Source: Pseudomonas bharatica CSV86
GTDB taxonomy: Bacteria > Pseudomonadota > Gammaproteobacteria > Pseudomonadales > Pseudomonadaceae
Direction of reading: 5' to 3'
NCBI RefSeq assembly: GCF_000319305.2
Contig: NZ_AMWJ02000001.1
Location: 2,829,001 to 2,893,000, forward strand
DNA: 64,000 nt
Part shown: piece by piece, positions 36,782 to 44,804 of the stretch
How positions within the stretch are numbered: position 1 is the first letter of the stretch
Layout: each line of letters starts with the position of its first letter
The notes under the pieces: model-generated
What the model was told of the DNA's origin: nothing
Database searches by the model: none
The model's input: only the letters and a program-made list of their open reading frames with translations
Program-made: the position numbers and the translations under genes

Positions 36782-37672
36782 ATGACCGTATTGCAACGCC
36801 TGATCCCCGTGGCCGGCGAGGCCTCCCAGTGGCGCCCGCGGCGGCGCCTGCAACGCTTGCTGGACCAGGCCGGGCCGCTGCTGCGCCGGCCGGGCTTCGT
36901 CGTGGCCCTGGTCCTGGTGCTGTTTACCCTGGCGGCCGCGCTCTGGCCCGGCCTGTTCACCCAGGTCGATCCCTACGCCACGCAGCCCTCGGCCAAACTG
37001 CTGCCACCGAGTGCCGCGCACTGGTTCGGCACCGACGAGCTGGGGCGCGACCTGTACACGCGGGTGCTGTATGGCGCGCGCCTGTCGGTGGAGGCGGCGC
37101 TGCTCGCGGTCGGGCTGGCGCTGGTCAGCGGCCTGGGCCTGGGCATCGTCTCGGGCTTTATCGGCGGACGCGTGGACGCGCTGATCATGCGCCTGGTGGA
37201 TGTGCTGCTGGCCCTGCCCGGCCTGCTGCTCGCGCTGGCCATCGTCACCGCGATCGGCTTCGGCACCATTCCGGTGGCAATCGCCGTGGGCGTCGGCATC
37301 ATTCCCGGCTTCGCCCGCACCACCCGCGCCGAGGTGCTGCGGATCAAGACCCTGCCCTACGTCGAGGCCGCGCGCCTGGGCGGCGCAAGCTGGGGCCGGA
37401 CCTTGCTGCGCCATGTGCTGCCCAATGCCTGGGGGCCGGTGGCGGTGCTCGCGACCCTGGATATCGGCGCGGCGATCCTCGCCACCGCCGGCCTCAGCTT
37501 CCTCGGCTTCGGCGCCGCACCGCCCGCCGCCGAATGGGGCACGCTGATCGCCAACGGTCGCCACTTCCTCATCACCGCACCCTGGGTCTCGCTGCTGCCG
37601 GGGCTGTTCCTGGTGCTGGTGGTGTTCAGCCTCAACCATATCGCCCGCACCTTCGAGGAGATCCAGCGATGA
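36782..37672 (+). CDS. Dipeptide-type ABC permease 2 (DppC-like)
   Basis: Inner-membrane permease of 296 residues with an N-terminal helix (FVVALVLVLFTLAAALWPGLF) and a five-helix core. HWFGTDELGRDLYTRVLYGARLS is the diagnostic DppC/OppC stretch and the EAA loop reads VEAARLGGASWGRTLLRHVLPN. It pairs with permease 1 and is translationally linked to the ATPase gene by an ATGA overlap. It starts 1 base after the stop of permease 1. Confidence 0.93.
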   Translation: MTVLQRLIPVAGEASQWRPRRRLQRLLDQAGPLLRRPGFVVALVLVLFTLAAALWPGLFTQVDPYATQPSAKLLPPSAAHWFGTDELGRDLYTRVLYGARLSVEAALLAVGLALVSGLGLGIVSGFIGGRVDALIMRLVDVLLALPGLLLALAIVTAIGFGTIPVAIAVGVGIIPGFARTTRAEVLRIKTLPYVEAARLGGASWGRTLLRHVLPNAWGPVAVLATLDIGAAILATAGLSFLGFGAAPPAAEWGTLIANGRHFLITAPWVSLLPGLFLVLVVFSLNHIARTFEEIQR

Positions 37673-39273
37673 GCCGCCTGATCGACGTGCAGGACCTGCG
37701 GGTCAGTTACCACAGTGCCGGCCGCGTTACCGAGGCGGTGCGTGGGGTGAGCTTTCATCTGGACCCAGGGGAAACCCTGGCCATCGTCGGTGAATCCGGT
37801 TCGGGCAAGACCACCATCGCCAGCGCCCTGCTCGGCCTGTTGCCGGCGACGGCACGGATCGATGGCGGGGTGCTGAAGGTGACCGATCACGACATCAGCC
37901 ACGCCAGCGAGCGCAGCAAACAGCAACTGCGCGGCCGGGTGGTCGGGTTGGTGCCGCAGGATCCGATGGTCAGCCTCAACCCGACCCTGAGCATCGGCAA
38001 GCAGATCGCCGAGAGCCTGGTCCTGCGCCATGGCAAACGCTATCCGGGCCTGGACGCGGATGTGCTGGAACTGCTCGAACAGGTAGGGCTCGACAACCCG
38101 GCCCTGCGGGCGGCCCAGTACCCCCATGAGCTGTCCGGCGGCATGCGCCAGCGCGTGCTGATCGCCATCGCCCTGGCCGGCGAGCCCCGGCTGATCATCG
38201 CCGACGAGCCTACCAGCGCCCTGGATGTCACGGTGCAGAAGCGCATCCTCGATCACCTGGAGCAACTGGTGAAAGCCCGCGGCATCGCCTTGGTGATCAT
38301 CACCCATGACCTGGGTGTGGCGGCGGATCGTGCCGACCGGGTGCTGGTGATGCGCCAGGGCGAGTTGGTGGAAAGCGGCGTCGCCAGCAAGGTGCTTTCA
38401 GCGCCCGGCCACAGCTACACCCGCGATCTGCTGGCAGCAGCGCCAGCCTTTGGTGAAACGCCACGGCCGGTGTCGGTTTCAACCCTCGGCGCACAGCCGC
38501 TACTGGAGTTCGAAGGGGTCGGCAAGCGCTTCCAGCTACCGCACGGGCAGCACTTCCAGGCACTGCAGGACTTGAGCCTGGAGGTCTACCCGGGGCAGAC
38601 GCTGGCCATCGTCGGCGAGTCGGGTTCGGGCAAGAGCACCAGCCTGCGGATTGCGCTCGGGCTGGAGCAACCCAGCTCGGGCCGGGTGCGTTTTGCCGGG
38701 CAGGATATCGGCGGCTTGAGCTGGAAGGCGTTCAGGCCGCTGCGCCAGCGCATGCAACTGGTGCAGCAGAATCCGTTCGCCGCGCTGGACCCGAAGTTCA
38801 GCATCTACCAAAGCGTGGTCGAGCCGCTGGTGTCCTTCGGCCGGCTCAAGGGTCGCGAGCTGGAACAGGCGGCGCGGCGCCTGATGGAGCAGGTGCAGTT
38901 GCCGGCCAGCTACCTGGACCGCCTGCCCCGCGAGCTGTCCGGCGGCCAGCGCCAGCGCGTGGCCATTGCCCGGGCACTGGCCTTGAAGCCCGACCTGTTG
39001 CTGCTCGACGAGCCGGTGTCGGCGCTGGACGTCTCGGTGCAGGCGCAGATCCTCGACCTGCTGCGGGAATTGCAGGCGGAACTGGGCGTGGCTTACGTGC
39101 TGGTGTCCCATGACCTGGCGGTGGTCGCCAGCCTGGCGCACCAGGTGGTAGTGCTCAAGCAGGGGCAGGTGGTGGAGCAAGGGGAGGCAGGTCGGGTGCT
39201 GGAGCAGCCGCAGGCCAGCTATACCCGGGAATTGCTGGAGGCGGTGCCTGGGCGGAGGTTGGCAGTGGCCTGA
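37669..39273 (+). CDS. Fused double ABC ATPase (DppD-DppF type)
   Basis: ATPase of 534 residues with two complete nucleotide-binding domains in one chain. Domain 1: Walker [11 protein letters not shown], signature LSGGMRQRV, Walker [13 protein letters not shown]. Domain 2 (from about residue 280): [31 protein letters not shown]. This fusion, seen also in GsiA and YejF, energises the heterodimeric permease. The gene overlaps the previous one by 4 bases and ends the operon; a REP pair follows 17 bases later. Substrate cannot be read from the ATPase; the neighbourhood suggests a sulfur-containing peptide or sulfonate. Confidence 0.93.
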   Translation: MSRLIDVQDLRVSYHSAGRVTEAVRGVSFHLDPGETLAIVGESGSGKTTIASALLGLLPATARIDGGVLKVTDHDISHASERSKQQLRGRVVGLVPQDPMVSLNPTLSIGKQIAESLVLRHGKRYPGLDADVLELLEQVGLDNPALRAAQYPHELSGGMRQRVLIAIALAGEPRLIIADEPTSALDVTVQKRILDHLEQLVKARGIALVIITHDLGVAADRADRVLVMRQGELVESGVASKVLSAPGHSYTRDLLAAAPAFGETPRPVSVSTLGAQPLLEFEGVGKRFQLPHGQHFQALQDLSLEVYPGQTLAIVGESGSGKSTSLRIALGLEQPSSGRVRFAGQDIGGLSWKAFRPLRQRMQLVQQNPFAALDPKFSIYQSVVEPLVSFGRLKGRELEQAARRLMEQVQLPASYLDRLPRELSGGQRQRVAIARALALKPDLLLLDEPVSALDVSVQAQILDLLRELQAELGVAYVLVSHDLAVVASLAHQVVVLKQGQVVEQGEAGRVLEQPQASYTRELLEAVPGRRLAVA

Positions 39274-39290
39274 TGTTCTGGTGTCCTCCA

Positions 39291-39374
39291 GGGCCTCATC
39301 GCTGGCAAGCCAGCTCCCACAAGGTCCGGGTCGCTGCTGAACCTGTGGGAGCTGGCTTGCCAGCGATGAGGCCC
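39291..39374. repeat. REP pair (BIME) between the ABC operon and sodC
   Basis: Two 30-base REP arms in opposite orientation (GGGCCTCATCGCTGGCAAGC... and its complement) with a 20-base spacer, at the junction of convergent genes. Confidence 0.9.
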
Positions 39375-39383
39375 GCAAAACCC

Positions 39384-39412
39384 AAAAAAAATCCCGGCCA
39401 GATGACCGGGAT
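39384..39412 (-). terminator. Intrinsic terminator of sodC
   Basis: On the minus strand, stem ATCCCGG / CCGGGAT with an 8-base loop is followed by eight T, 19 bases past the sodC stop. Confidence 0.85.
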
Positions 39413-39431
39413 CTTCATGTCTACACCAGGC

Positions 39432-39959
39432 TTATTTGATCACCCCACAAGCAAACCGAGCCGCCCCGCCACCCAGCGGTGCCGGATGATCCGAGTGGTT
39501 GTCCCCACCGGCATGAATCATCAGCGCATGCCCCTTCAGCTCGTCCAGCTTCTTGATCTTCGGCGCCAGCAGCGGCTGCGAAGCCTTGCCGTCGGCGGTA
39601 ACGATCAGAGCCGGCAGGTCGCCCAGATGGCCGCCGTCATCCCACGGGAAGCTGTGCTTGCCGGTGTTCTTCGGATCCCAGTGGCCACCGGCGCCGCCGG
39701 CCGGTACCGGCTTGCCATCGGCCTCGGTCGGCGCGCAGCTGGGGTTGGCGTGCACGTGGAAACCATGCACGCCCGGCGCCACGCCGTTCAGTTCAGGGGT
39801 GAACACCGCGCCGTACGGGCTTTCGGTGATGGTGACGAAGCCGACGCTCTTGCCCTCGCCCTGGGCGGTGGCTTCCTTGAGTTCGACCTTGATCGAGTCG
39901 GCGGCCTGCACTGCGGCACTGGCACACAGGGCTACTGACAAAGCAATCCACTTTTTCAT
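39432..39959 (-). CDS. sodC: Periplasmic Cu,Zn superoxide dismutase
   Basis: Protein of 175 residues with signal peptide [20 protein letters not shown]. Copper and zinc ligands are in [29 protein letters not shown] and [12 protein letters not shown]; the disulfide pairs the cysteine after HVHAN with that in RFACGVIK, and the C-terminal arginine in [10 protein letters not shown] is the catalytic one. It removes superoxide in the periplasm. It is a single gene with its own terminator. Confidence 0.95.
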   Translation of the reverse strand: MKKWIALSVALCASAAVQAADSIKVELKEATAQGEGKSVGFVTITESPYGAVFTPELNGVAPGVHGFHVHANPSCAPTEADGKPVPAGGAGGHWDPKNTGKHSFPWDDGGHLGDLPALIVTADGKASQPLLAPKIKKLDELKGHALMIHAGGDNHSDHPAPLGGGAARFACGVIK

Positions 39960-40102
39960 CGGGCGCGTTCCTTGTTTAGCAGAAAAAATCGCTTGAGAGC
40001 TTAGACAAAATCCGGTGGAAGGTTCGAATGAAAATCACTTCCAGCAATATCAGGCAACAGCTCTCCCGAACAGTTCCGCAGTCCAGAGCTCGCAGCCCCG
40101 CC

Positions 40103-40588
40103 TCATTCCGGCACCGGCAAACGCGTCACCGCCTTCACCTCGCGCAACGACAGGCTCGACTGGATCGAGGCAATCCCCGGCTGGCGCCGCAACACGTCCT
40201 CGACAAAGCGCCCGTAGCTTTCCAGATCCGTCGCCACCACCGTCAGCACATAATCCGCCTCCCCCGTGACCTTGTGACACGAGAGCACCTGGGGCAGTGC
40301 CTTGATCGCCCGTTCGAACTGGTCCGGGGCGTTGTCGGAGACATTGCCGAAGCGCACCTGGGCAAAGGCCATGACGTCATAGCCGAGCTTCCTGCGATCC
40401 AGATTGGCCTGGTAGTCACGGATGATGCCCAGGTCCTCCAGGCGTTTGCGCCGCCGCCAGCACGGCGTGACGGACATCGACAGGCGCTCGCCCAAGGCGG
40501 CACTGGACAGGGTGCCGTCGTCCTGCAACAGGCCCAGCAAGGTACGGTCGACACCATCCAGCGAGTCAAAAGAACTGTCTTTGCTCAT
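40103..40588 (-). CDS. Lrp/AsnC-family transcriptional regulator
   Basis: Regulator of 161 residues with helix-turn-helix DRTLLGLLQDDGTLSSAALGERLSMSVTPCWRRRKRLE and a RAM effector domain containing VLSCHKVTGEADYVLTVVATDLESYGRFVEDVL. The ATG at 40588 is chosen because AGAGG lies 8 bases before it; a GTG three codons upstream sits on that site. It is divergent from the acetylpolyamine deacetylase gene and probably controls it. Confidence 0.9.
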   Translation of the reverse strand: MSKDSSFDSLDGVDRTLLGLLQDDGTLSSAALGERLSMSVTPCWRRRKRLEDLGIIRDYQANLDRRKLGYDVMAFAQVRFGNVSDNAPDQFERAIKALPQVLSCHKVTGEADYVLTVVATDLESYGRFVEDVLRRQPGIASIQSSLSLREVKAVTRLPVPE

Positions 40589-40710
40589 ACCGCTCACCTC
40601 TAGAAATGAATTTGCTCACTTAACCCGATTATCAGGAAATAAAGCAAAACAATTTCCCGGATCCAGCGCGAAAATCGTCTTCACAACAACACCCCGAAGA
40701 GGACACTCCC

Positions 40711-41742
40711 GTGCTGACCGTTTTCAGTTCCAGCCACCGCCTGCACCACGGCACCGAGCTCAAGGATGGCGCGCTGACACCGTCCTTCGAAAAACCGCAG
40801 CGGGCCGAGACCGTCCTGGCCCGGGTGCGCAGCAGCGGCCTGGGCGAGGTGATCGGCGAGCAGCGTCATGACCGCGCCTGCTACGTCGCCGCCCATAGCG
40901 AGCGCTATGTAAGCTTTCTGGAAAACGCCTGGGACGAGTGGTCGGCCACCGGCAAGACCCACGACGCCCTGCCCCTGGTCTGGCCGGTGCGCGACCTGGC
41001 CAGTGCCCCGGAACCGGGCTTCATCGACGGCAAGCTGGGCTTCTATGCCATGGATGCCGGCTCGCCAATCACCGCCGGCACCTGGGAAGCGGTGCGCGCC
41101 AGTGCCGATGTGGCGCTGACCGCAATGGACAAGGTGCTCGACGGCCATCACAGCGCCTTCGCCCTGTGCCGGCCACCCGGACACCACGCCGCGCGCGAAT
41201 ACATGGGTGGCTATTGCTACCTGAACAACGCCGCCATCGCCGCCGAGCGCTGCCTGGCCCAGGGCTCGCAGCGGGTGGCGATCCTCGATGTGGACTTCCA
41301 CCATGGCAACGGCACGCAGAACATCTTCTACGACCGCCCGGACGTGTTCTTCGCCTCGATCCACGGCGACCCGCACGTGTCCTACCCCTACTTCTCCGGC
41401 TATGCCGAGGAAACAGGCGTCGGTGCTGGCGAAGGCTGCAACGCCAACTACCCGCTGGCCCGCGGCACGACATGGAGCCGCTTCCGCGAAGCGCTGGAGC
41501 ATGCCCTGGCGCGGATCGTCGCCTACCGTCCGGAGCAACTGATCATCTCCCTCGGCGTCGACACCTTCGAGGACGACCCCATCAGCCATTTCCGCCTGAC
41601 CAGCGAGGACTTCCTGCGCATGGGCCAGTGCATCGCCGGGGCCGGGCTGCCGACCCTGTTCGTGATGGAAGGCGGCTACATGGTCGACGAGATCGGCATC
41701 AACGCGGTGAATACCCTGCAGGGCTTCGAAGCCAACACCTGA
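40711..41742 (+). CDS. Acetylpolyamine deacetylase (histone deacetylase family)
   Basis: Zinc-dependent deacetylase of 343 residues with a GTG start behind AAGAGGAC. PPGHHAAREYMGGYCYLNNAAIAAE, ILDVDFHHGNGTQ (metal aspartate and histidine) and SLGVDTFEDDPISHF (second metal aspartate) define the active site. Length and context match the AphA-type polyamine deacetylases of P. aeruginosa, which free polyamines from their N-acetyl forms for catabolism. An Lrp-type gene is divergent; a CycA-like permease would have followed directly but an IS now intervenes. Confidence 0.92.
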   Translation: MLTVFSSSHRLHHGTELKDGALTPSFEKPQRAETVLARVRSSGLGEVIGEQRHDRACYVAAHSERYVSFLENAWDEWSATGKTHDALPLVWPVRDLASAPEPGFIDGKLGFYAMDAGSPITAGTWEAVRASADVALTAMDKVLDGHHSAFALCRPPGHHAAREYMGGYCYLNNAAIAAERCLAQGSQRVAILDVDFHHGNGTQNIFYDRPDVFFASIHGDPHVSYPYFSGYAEETGVGAGEGCNANYPLARGTTWSRFREALEHALARIVAYRPEQLIISLGVDTFEDDPISHFRLTSEDFLRMGQCIAGAGLPTLFVMEGGYMVDEIGINAVNTLQGFEANT

Positions 41743-41750
41743 CGTACCCC

Positions 41751-41771
41751 GCCCCGCCCGCACGGCGGGGC
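41751..41771 (+). terminator. GC-rich hairpin after the deacetylase gene
   Basis: Perfect 8-bp stem GCCCCGCC / GGCGGGGC with a 5-base loop, 8 bases past the stop. There is no T run, so it may be a weak or Rho-assisted terminator or an mRNA-stability hairpin. Confidence 0.5.
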
Positions 41772-41788
41772 TTCAGCGATCCAGCAAA

Positions 41789-41796
41789 ACAACAAA
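41789..41796. repeat. Target-site duplication, left copy
   Basis: ACAACAAA immediately before the left end of the IS, identical to 44782-44789. An 8-bp duplication is the size ISL3 elements make. Confidence 0.93.
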
Positions 41797-41820
41797 GGGT
41801 ATCCGGAATTTCTGGTTGAT
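41797..41820 (+). repeat. IS left inverted repeat
   Basis: Starts GGGTATCCGGAATTTCTGGT and ends TGAT. It pairs with the complement of 44758-44781 with four mismatches, at positions 7, 12, 15 and 16. Confidence 0.92.
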
Positions 41821-41972
41821 AAAATGCCAAAGATGTAAAGAAGAAAATCTTTCTCAGCGGATTATCTGATTGATCCTCTTCAGCCTACTCTACTGCCAAT
41901 TTTCTGTTTCCACCTTCGCCTGAGTCTTCATAGCGATGCTGACTAGGGAGGACAGCGAGAGCTGGGCAAGCG

Positions 41973-42287
41973 TCAAAGCGGTTCTGGTTCATGCGCAATC
42001 CGGACACCTGCACAACATTCCTCTTGTAAGAAACCGATCAAATTCTCTAGGTGCCCATACTCGGGTATACAGACAATCGTGCGGCTATGTTTCTCCTGCC
42101 GGATCAGCCCTACCTTGGCCATGCGCGCAAGGTGATGTGATAGCGTCGAAGCAGGAATACCCAGCCCCTTCTGGATATCTCCGACCGAAGCCCCATCATG
42201 GCCAGCTTTGACCAGAAAGCGGAACACGGACAGTCGGTGACTATTCCCTAGCTCAGCTAAGCTGGCTGCAACCTTTTCGTGATCCAT
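41973..42287 (-). CDS. ArsR-family winged-helix regulator (IS passenger)
   Basis: Small regulator of 104 residues: LGNSHRLSVFRFLVKAGHDGASVGDIQKGLGIPASTLSHHLARMAKVGLIRQEKHSRTIV is a clear ArsR helix-turn-helix and wing. There is no ELCVCDL-type metal box in the recognition region, but a C-terminal EECCAG gives vicinal cysteines that could sense arsenic or another soft metal. The ATG at 42287 has GGGGCG before it; a TTG four codons upstream is less likely. It is divergent from the permease across 111 bases and is the probable repressor of both. Confidence 0.85.
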   Translation of the reverse strand: MDHEKVAASLAELGNSHRLSVFRFLVKAGHDGASVGDIQKGLGIPASTLSHHLARMAKVGLIRQEKHSRTIVCIPEYGHLENLIGFLQEECCAGVRIAHEPEPL

Positions 42288-42299
42288 AGCACGCCCCAA

Positions 42300-42398
42300 T
42301 AATTCGATGTTTCTAGAATTATAGTTGACAGGTCGGATAAACGCAAGTAGGCTGCGTACATCATTTCGACAATACTAGAAATATAGGAGTAATATTGA
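42300..42398. promoter_or_regulatory. Divergent promoter/operator of the IS passenger genes
   Basis: Holds the palindrome TTCTAGAA (42311-42318) and a second CTAGAA core (42375-42380), with TTGACA (42325-42330) between and AGGAG (42385-42389) before the permease ATG. The paired CTAGAA sites are candidate ArsR operators. Confidence 0.5.
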
Positions 42399-43433
42399 AT
42401 GTCATCTCAACTCCAAGACGCTCTAGGCATGTTCGCCTTTCTCGCTATCGAGCTATCGGTTTTATTCATTGGCATTAGCTTGCTGGTCGGAGTTCTTCAA
42501 CGTCACATCCCACCATCCAAGGTGGAAGCGTTACTGACTTCCAGTGGGAAGCGAGGCTATTTTCTTGCTGCTGGTTTAGGAGCTATAACGCCCTTCTGTA
42601 GTTGCTCGACTATCCCCATGTTGAAAGGGTTGATTCGGGCACGGGCCGGTTTTGGGCCGATGATGGTGTTTCTTTTCTCATCTCCGTTGCTGAATCCTAT
42701 CGTCGTCGGCCTGCTGGTTGCCACGTTTGGATGGACACTTACTGCTATCTATGTGCTCGCCGCTTTGGTGGTCGCGGTAGGTGCCGGATGGCTGCTTCAC
42801 ACGCTTGGCTTCGAGCGTTATGTGCGCCGGACGGCGACACAAGAGAGCAGTGGATGTAGTTCATCAGCAAGCCCGTGCAGTGCTACATCGACCGCATCGA
42901 GTTGCGGCACCAACAGCTGCGACACCACTCCGAAGACGGCTTCTTGCGGGGCTGATAGGAAGACAACAGTCTCTACGTCTAGCGAATGCTGTGACAGTCA
43001 ACCCACTGTCACGGTTAAGAAAGAAGGGAAGTACAGTGGTGTGTGGCGGGAAGCTTGGTCGGACTTTATCGATGTGTTGCCTTACCTGCTCATCGGTATT
43101 GCGATTGGCAGCGTGATCTATGGTTTCATGCCCACTGACTTATTGGAGCAGTATGCAGGCCCAGATAATCCCTTTGCCATTCCAGTTGCCGCTGTCATCG
43201 GCGTGCCGTTGTATATTCGCGCTGAAGCCGTCATACCTCTGGCAGCGGCTCTGATGGCCAAAGGCGTGGGTGCCGGGACGGTGCTAGCGTTGATCATCGG
43301 CAGTGCCGGAGCCAGCCTGACTGAGCTCATTCTGTTGCGCTCTTTGTTCACGCTGAAGCTTTTAGCGGCGTTTTTAGCAGTCATTTTTGCTATGGCGATG
43401 ATTGCCGGTTACGCCACCTACCTGTTTTTCTGA
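42399..43433 (+). CDS. ArsP-type permease with cysteine-rich loop (IS passenger)
   Basis: Membrane permease of 344 residues in the ArsP_1/DUF318 family, with two sets of about four hydrophobic helices. GAITPFCSCSTIPMLKGL in the first half is the family's paired-cysteine motif, and GVPLYIRAEAVIPLAAALMAKG is its partner in the second half. Between them (about residues 149-205) is a loop with some nine cysteines spread among serine and threonine (SGCSSS, SPCSAT, SSCGTNSC, ASCGAD, SECCDS), suggesting metal or metalloid capture before export. Relatives export trivalent organoarsenicals or Cu/Zn. The divergent ArsR gene supports metal-linked control. Confidence 0.85.
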   Translation: MSSQLQDALGMFAFLAIELSVLFIGISLLVGVLQRHIPPSKVEALLTSSGKRGYFLAAGLGAITPFCSCSTIPMLKGLIRARAGFGPMMVFLFSSPLLNPIVVGLLVATFGWTLTAIYVLAALVVAVGAGWLLHTLGFERYVRRTATQESSGCSSSASPCSATSTASSCGTNSCDTTPKTASCGADRKTTVSTSSECCDSQPTVTVKKEGKYSGVWREAWSDFIDVLPYLLIGIAIGSVIYGFMPTDLLEQYAGPDNPFAIPVAAVIGVPLYIRAEAVIPLAAALMAKGVGAGTVLALIIGSAGASLTELILLRSLFTLKLLAAFLAVIFAMAMIAGYATYLFF

Positions 43434-43445
43434 TCAAGGCGGGAG

Positions 43446-44723
43446 ATGATTAATTCGTTAAGCCTTCCTGGGTACCAGTTGGTGGATTCTGATGAGCAGA
43501 ATGAAGACATACATTTTCGGCTTGAAGCACCTACACCAGTAGCCTGCGAGGGGTGCGGCGTGCAGGGTGAGTTCGTGCGGTTCGGCAAGCGTGACGTTCC
43601 CTATCGTGATCTGCCCATCCACGGCAAGCGGGTCACTCTCTGGGTGGTCCGCCGCCGATACACCTGCCGGGCCTGCAAGACAACATTCAGGCCCCAGCTA
43701 CCGGAGATGGTGGACGGATTCCGTATGACACTGCGGCTGCATGAGTACGTGGAGAAGGAATCCTTCAACCACCCCTACACCTTTGTGGCGGCACAGACCG
43801 GCCTGGACGAGAAGACGGTGCGCGACATCTTCAACGCCCGCGCCGAGTTCCTGGGGCGCTGGCACCGCTTCGAGACGCCCCGCATCCTGGGCATTGACGA
43901 GCTATACCTGAACAAGCGCTACCGCTGCATTCTGACCAACATTGAGGAGCGAACCCTGCTCGACCTGCTGGCCACCCGCCGCCAGGACGTGGTGACCAAC
44001 TACCTGATGAAGCTGAAAGACCGGCAGAAGGTCGAGATCGTCAGCATGGACATGTGGAACCCCTACCGGGCAGCGGTCAAGGCTGTGCTGCCCCAGGCCC
44101 GTATCGTGGTCGATAAGTTCCATGTGGTGCGCATGGCCAACGATGCCCTAGAGAGAGTGCGCAAGGGCCTCAGAAAGGAGCTGAAACCGTCCCAGAGCCG
44201 GACTCTCAAGGGAGACCGGAAAATCCTGCTGAAACGCGCTCACGAAGTCTCAGACCGGGAGCGCCTCATCATGGAGACCTGGACAGGCGCGTTCCCGCAA
44301 CTGCTGGCCGCCTACGAGCACAAGGAGCGCTTCTACGGCATCTGGGACGCCACCACACGGCTCCAGGCAGAAGCCGCCCTGGACGAGTGGATAGCCACCA
44401 TCCCGAAGGGCCAAAAGGAAGTCTGGAGCGATCTGGTCAGGGCAGTGGGAAACTGGCGCGAAGAGACCATGACCTACTTCGAGACGGACATGCCCGTCAC
44501 CAACGCTTACACGGAGTCCATCAACCGACTGGCCAAGGACAAGAACCGTGAAGGGCGCGGTTACTCCTTCGAGGTGATGCGGGCACGAATGCTCTACACC
44601 ACGAAGCACAAGAAGAAGGCACCGACTGCGAAGGTCTCTCCTTTCTACAAGAAAACCATCGGTTACGGACTGCCGGACTTCGCAGAGGAACTCAACTACG
44701 GAGTCGATCTATCAACCATCTGA
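43446..44723 (+). CDS. tnpA: ISL3-family transposase
   Basis: DDE transposase of 425 residues. The N-terminal zinc-binding domain has ACEGCGVQGEF and YTCRACKTTF cysteine pairs; the catalytic core has GIDELYLNKRYRC (first aspartate), MDMWNPYRAAVKAVLPQARIVVDKFHVVRMAN (second aspartate) and TESINRLAKDKNREGRGYSFEVMRARML (glutamate). Length is typical of ISL3. GGGAG lies just before the ATG. It ends 58 bases before the right end of the element and appears intact. Confidence 0.95.
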   Translation: MINSLSLPGYQLVDSDEQNEDIHFRLEAPTPVACEGCGVQGEFVRFGKRDVPYRDLPIHGKRVTLWVVRRRYTCRACKTTFRPQLPEMVDGFRMTLRLHEYVEKESFNHPYTFVAAQTGLDEKTVRDIFNARAEFLGRWHRFETPRILGIDELYLNKRYRCILTNIEERTLLDLLATRRQDVVTNYLMKLKDRQKVEIVSMDMWNPYRAAVKAVLPQARIVVDKFHVVRMANDALERVRKGLRKELKPSQSRTLKGDRKILLKRAHEVSDRERLIMETWTGAFPQLLAAYEHKERFYGIWDATTRLQAEAALDEWIATIPKGQKEVWSDLVRAVGNWREETMTYFETDMPVTNAYTESINRLAKDKNREGRGYSFEVMRARMLYTTKHKKKAPTAKVSPFYKKTIGYGLPDFAEELNYGVDLSTI

Positions 44724-44757
44724 TAATGGTATCAGGTTGGTGGGGTAAAGGTGCCCC

Positions 44758-44781
44758 ATCAACCATTAAATCCGTATACCC
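44758..44781 (-). repeat. IS right inverted repeat
   Basis: Complement begins GGGTATACGGATTTAATGGT and ends TGAT, matching the left end at 20 of 24 positions. The right copy of the duplication ACAACAAA follows at 44782-44789. Confidence 0.92.
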
Positions 44782-44789
44782 ACAACAAA
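44782..44789. repeat. Target-site duplication, right copy
   Basis: ACAACAAA directly after the right end of the IS, identical to 41789-41796. It lies 15 bases before the permease start codon. Confidence 0.93.
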
Positions 44790-44804
44790 AAAGAGGTTCG
44801 ATCA

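Larger units (their letters stand above)
41797..44781 (+). mobile_element. Complete ISL3-family insertion sequence with ArsR and ArsP-type passenger genes
   Basis: A 2985-bp element bounded by imperfect 24-bp inverted ends (20 of 24 matching) and flanked by perfect 8-bp duplications ACAACAAA, so it transposed as a unit. It encodes an ISL3 transposase at its right end and, divergently, an ArsR-type regulator and a permease in the left part. The passenger half is visibly poorer in GC than the host genes on either side. ISL3 elements with metal-related passengers are known in pseudomonads (ISPpu12); I cannot name this one. Confidence 0.95.

Noticed and set aside
36829..39273. Single 814-codon frame across permease 2 and the ATPase
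   Set aside because: The first 280 codons are an Arg/Pro-rich shadow of the permease gene; the ATPase starts at the ATGA overlap at 37669.
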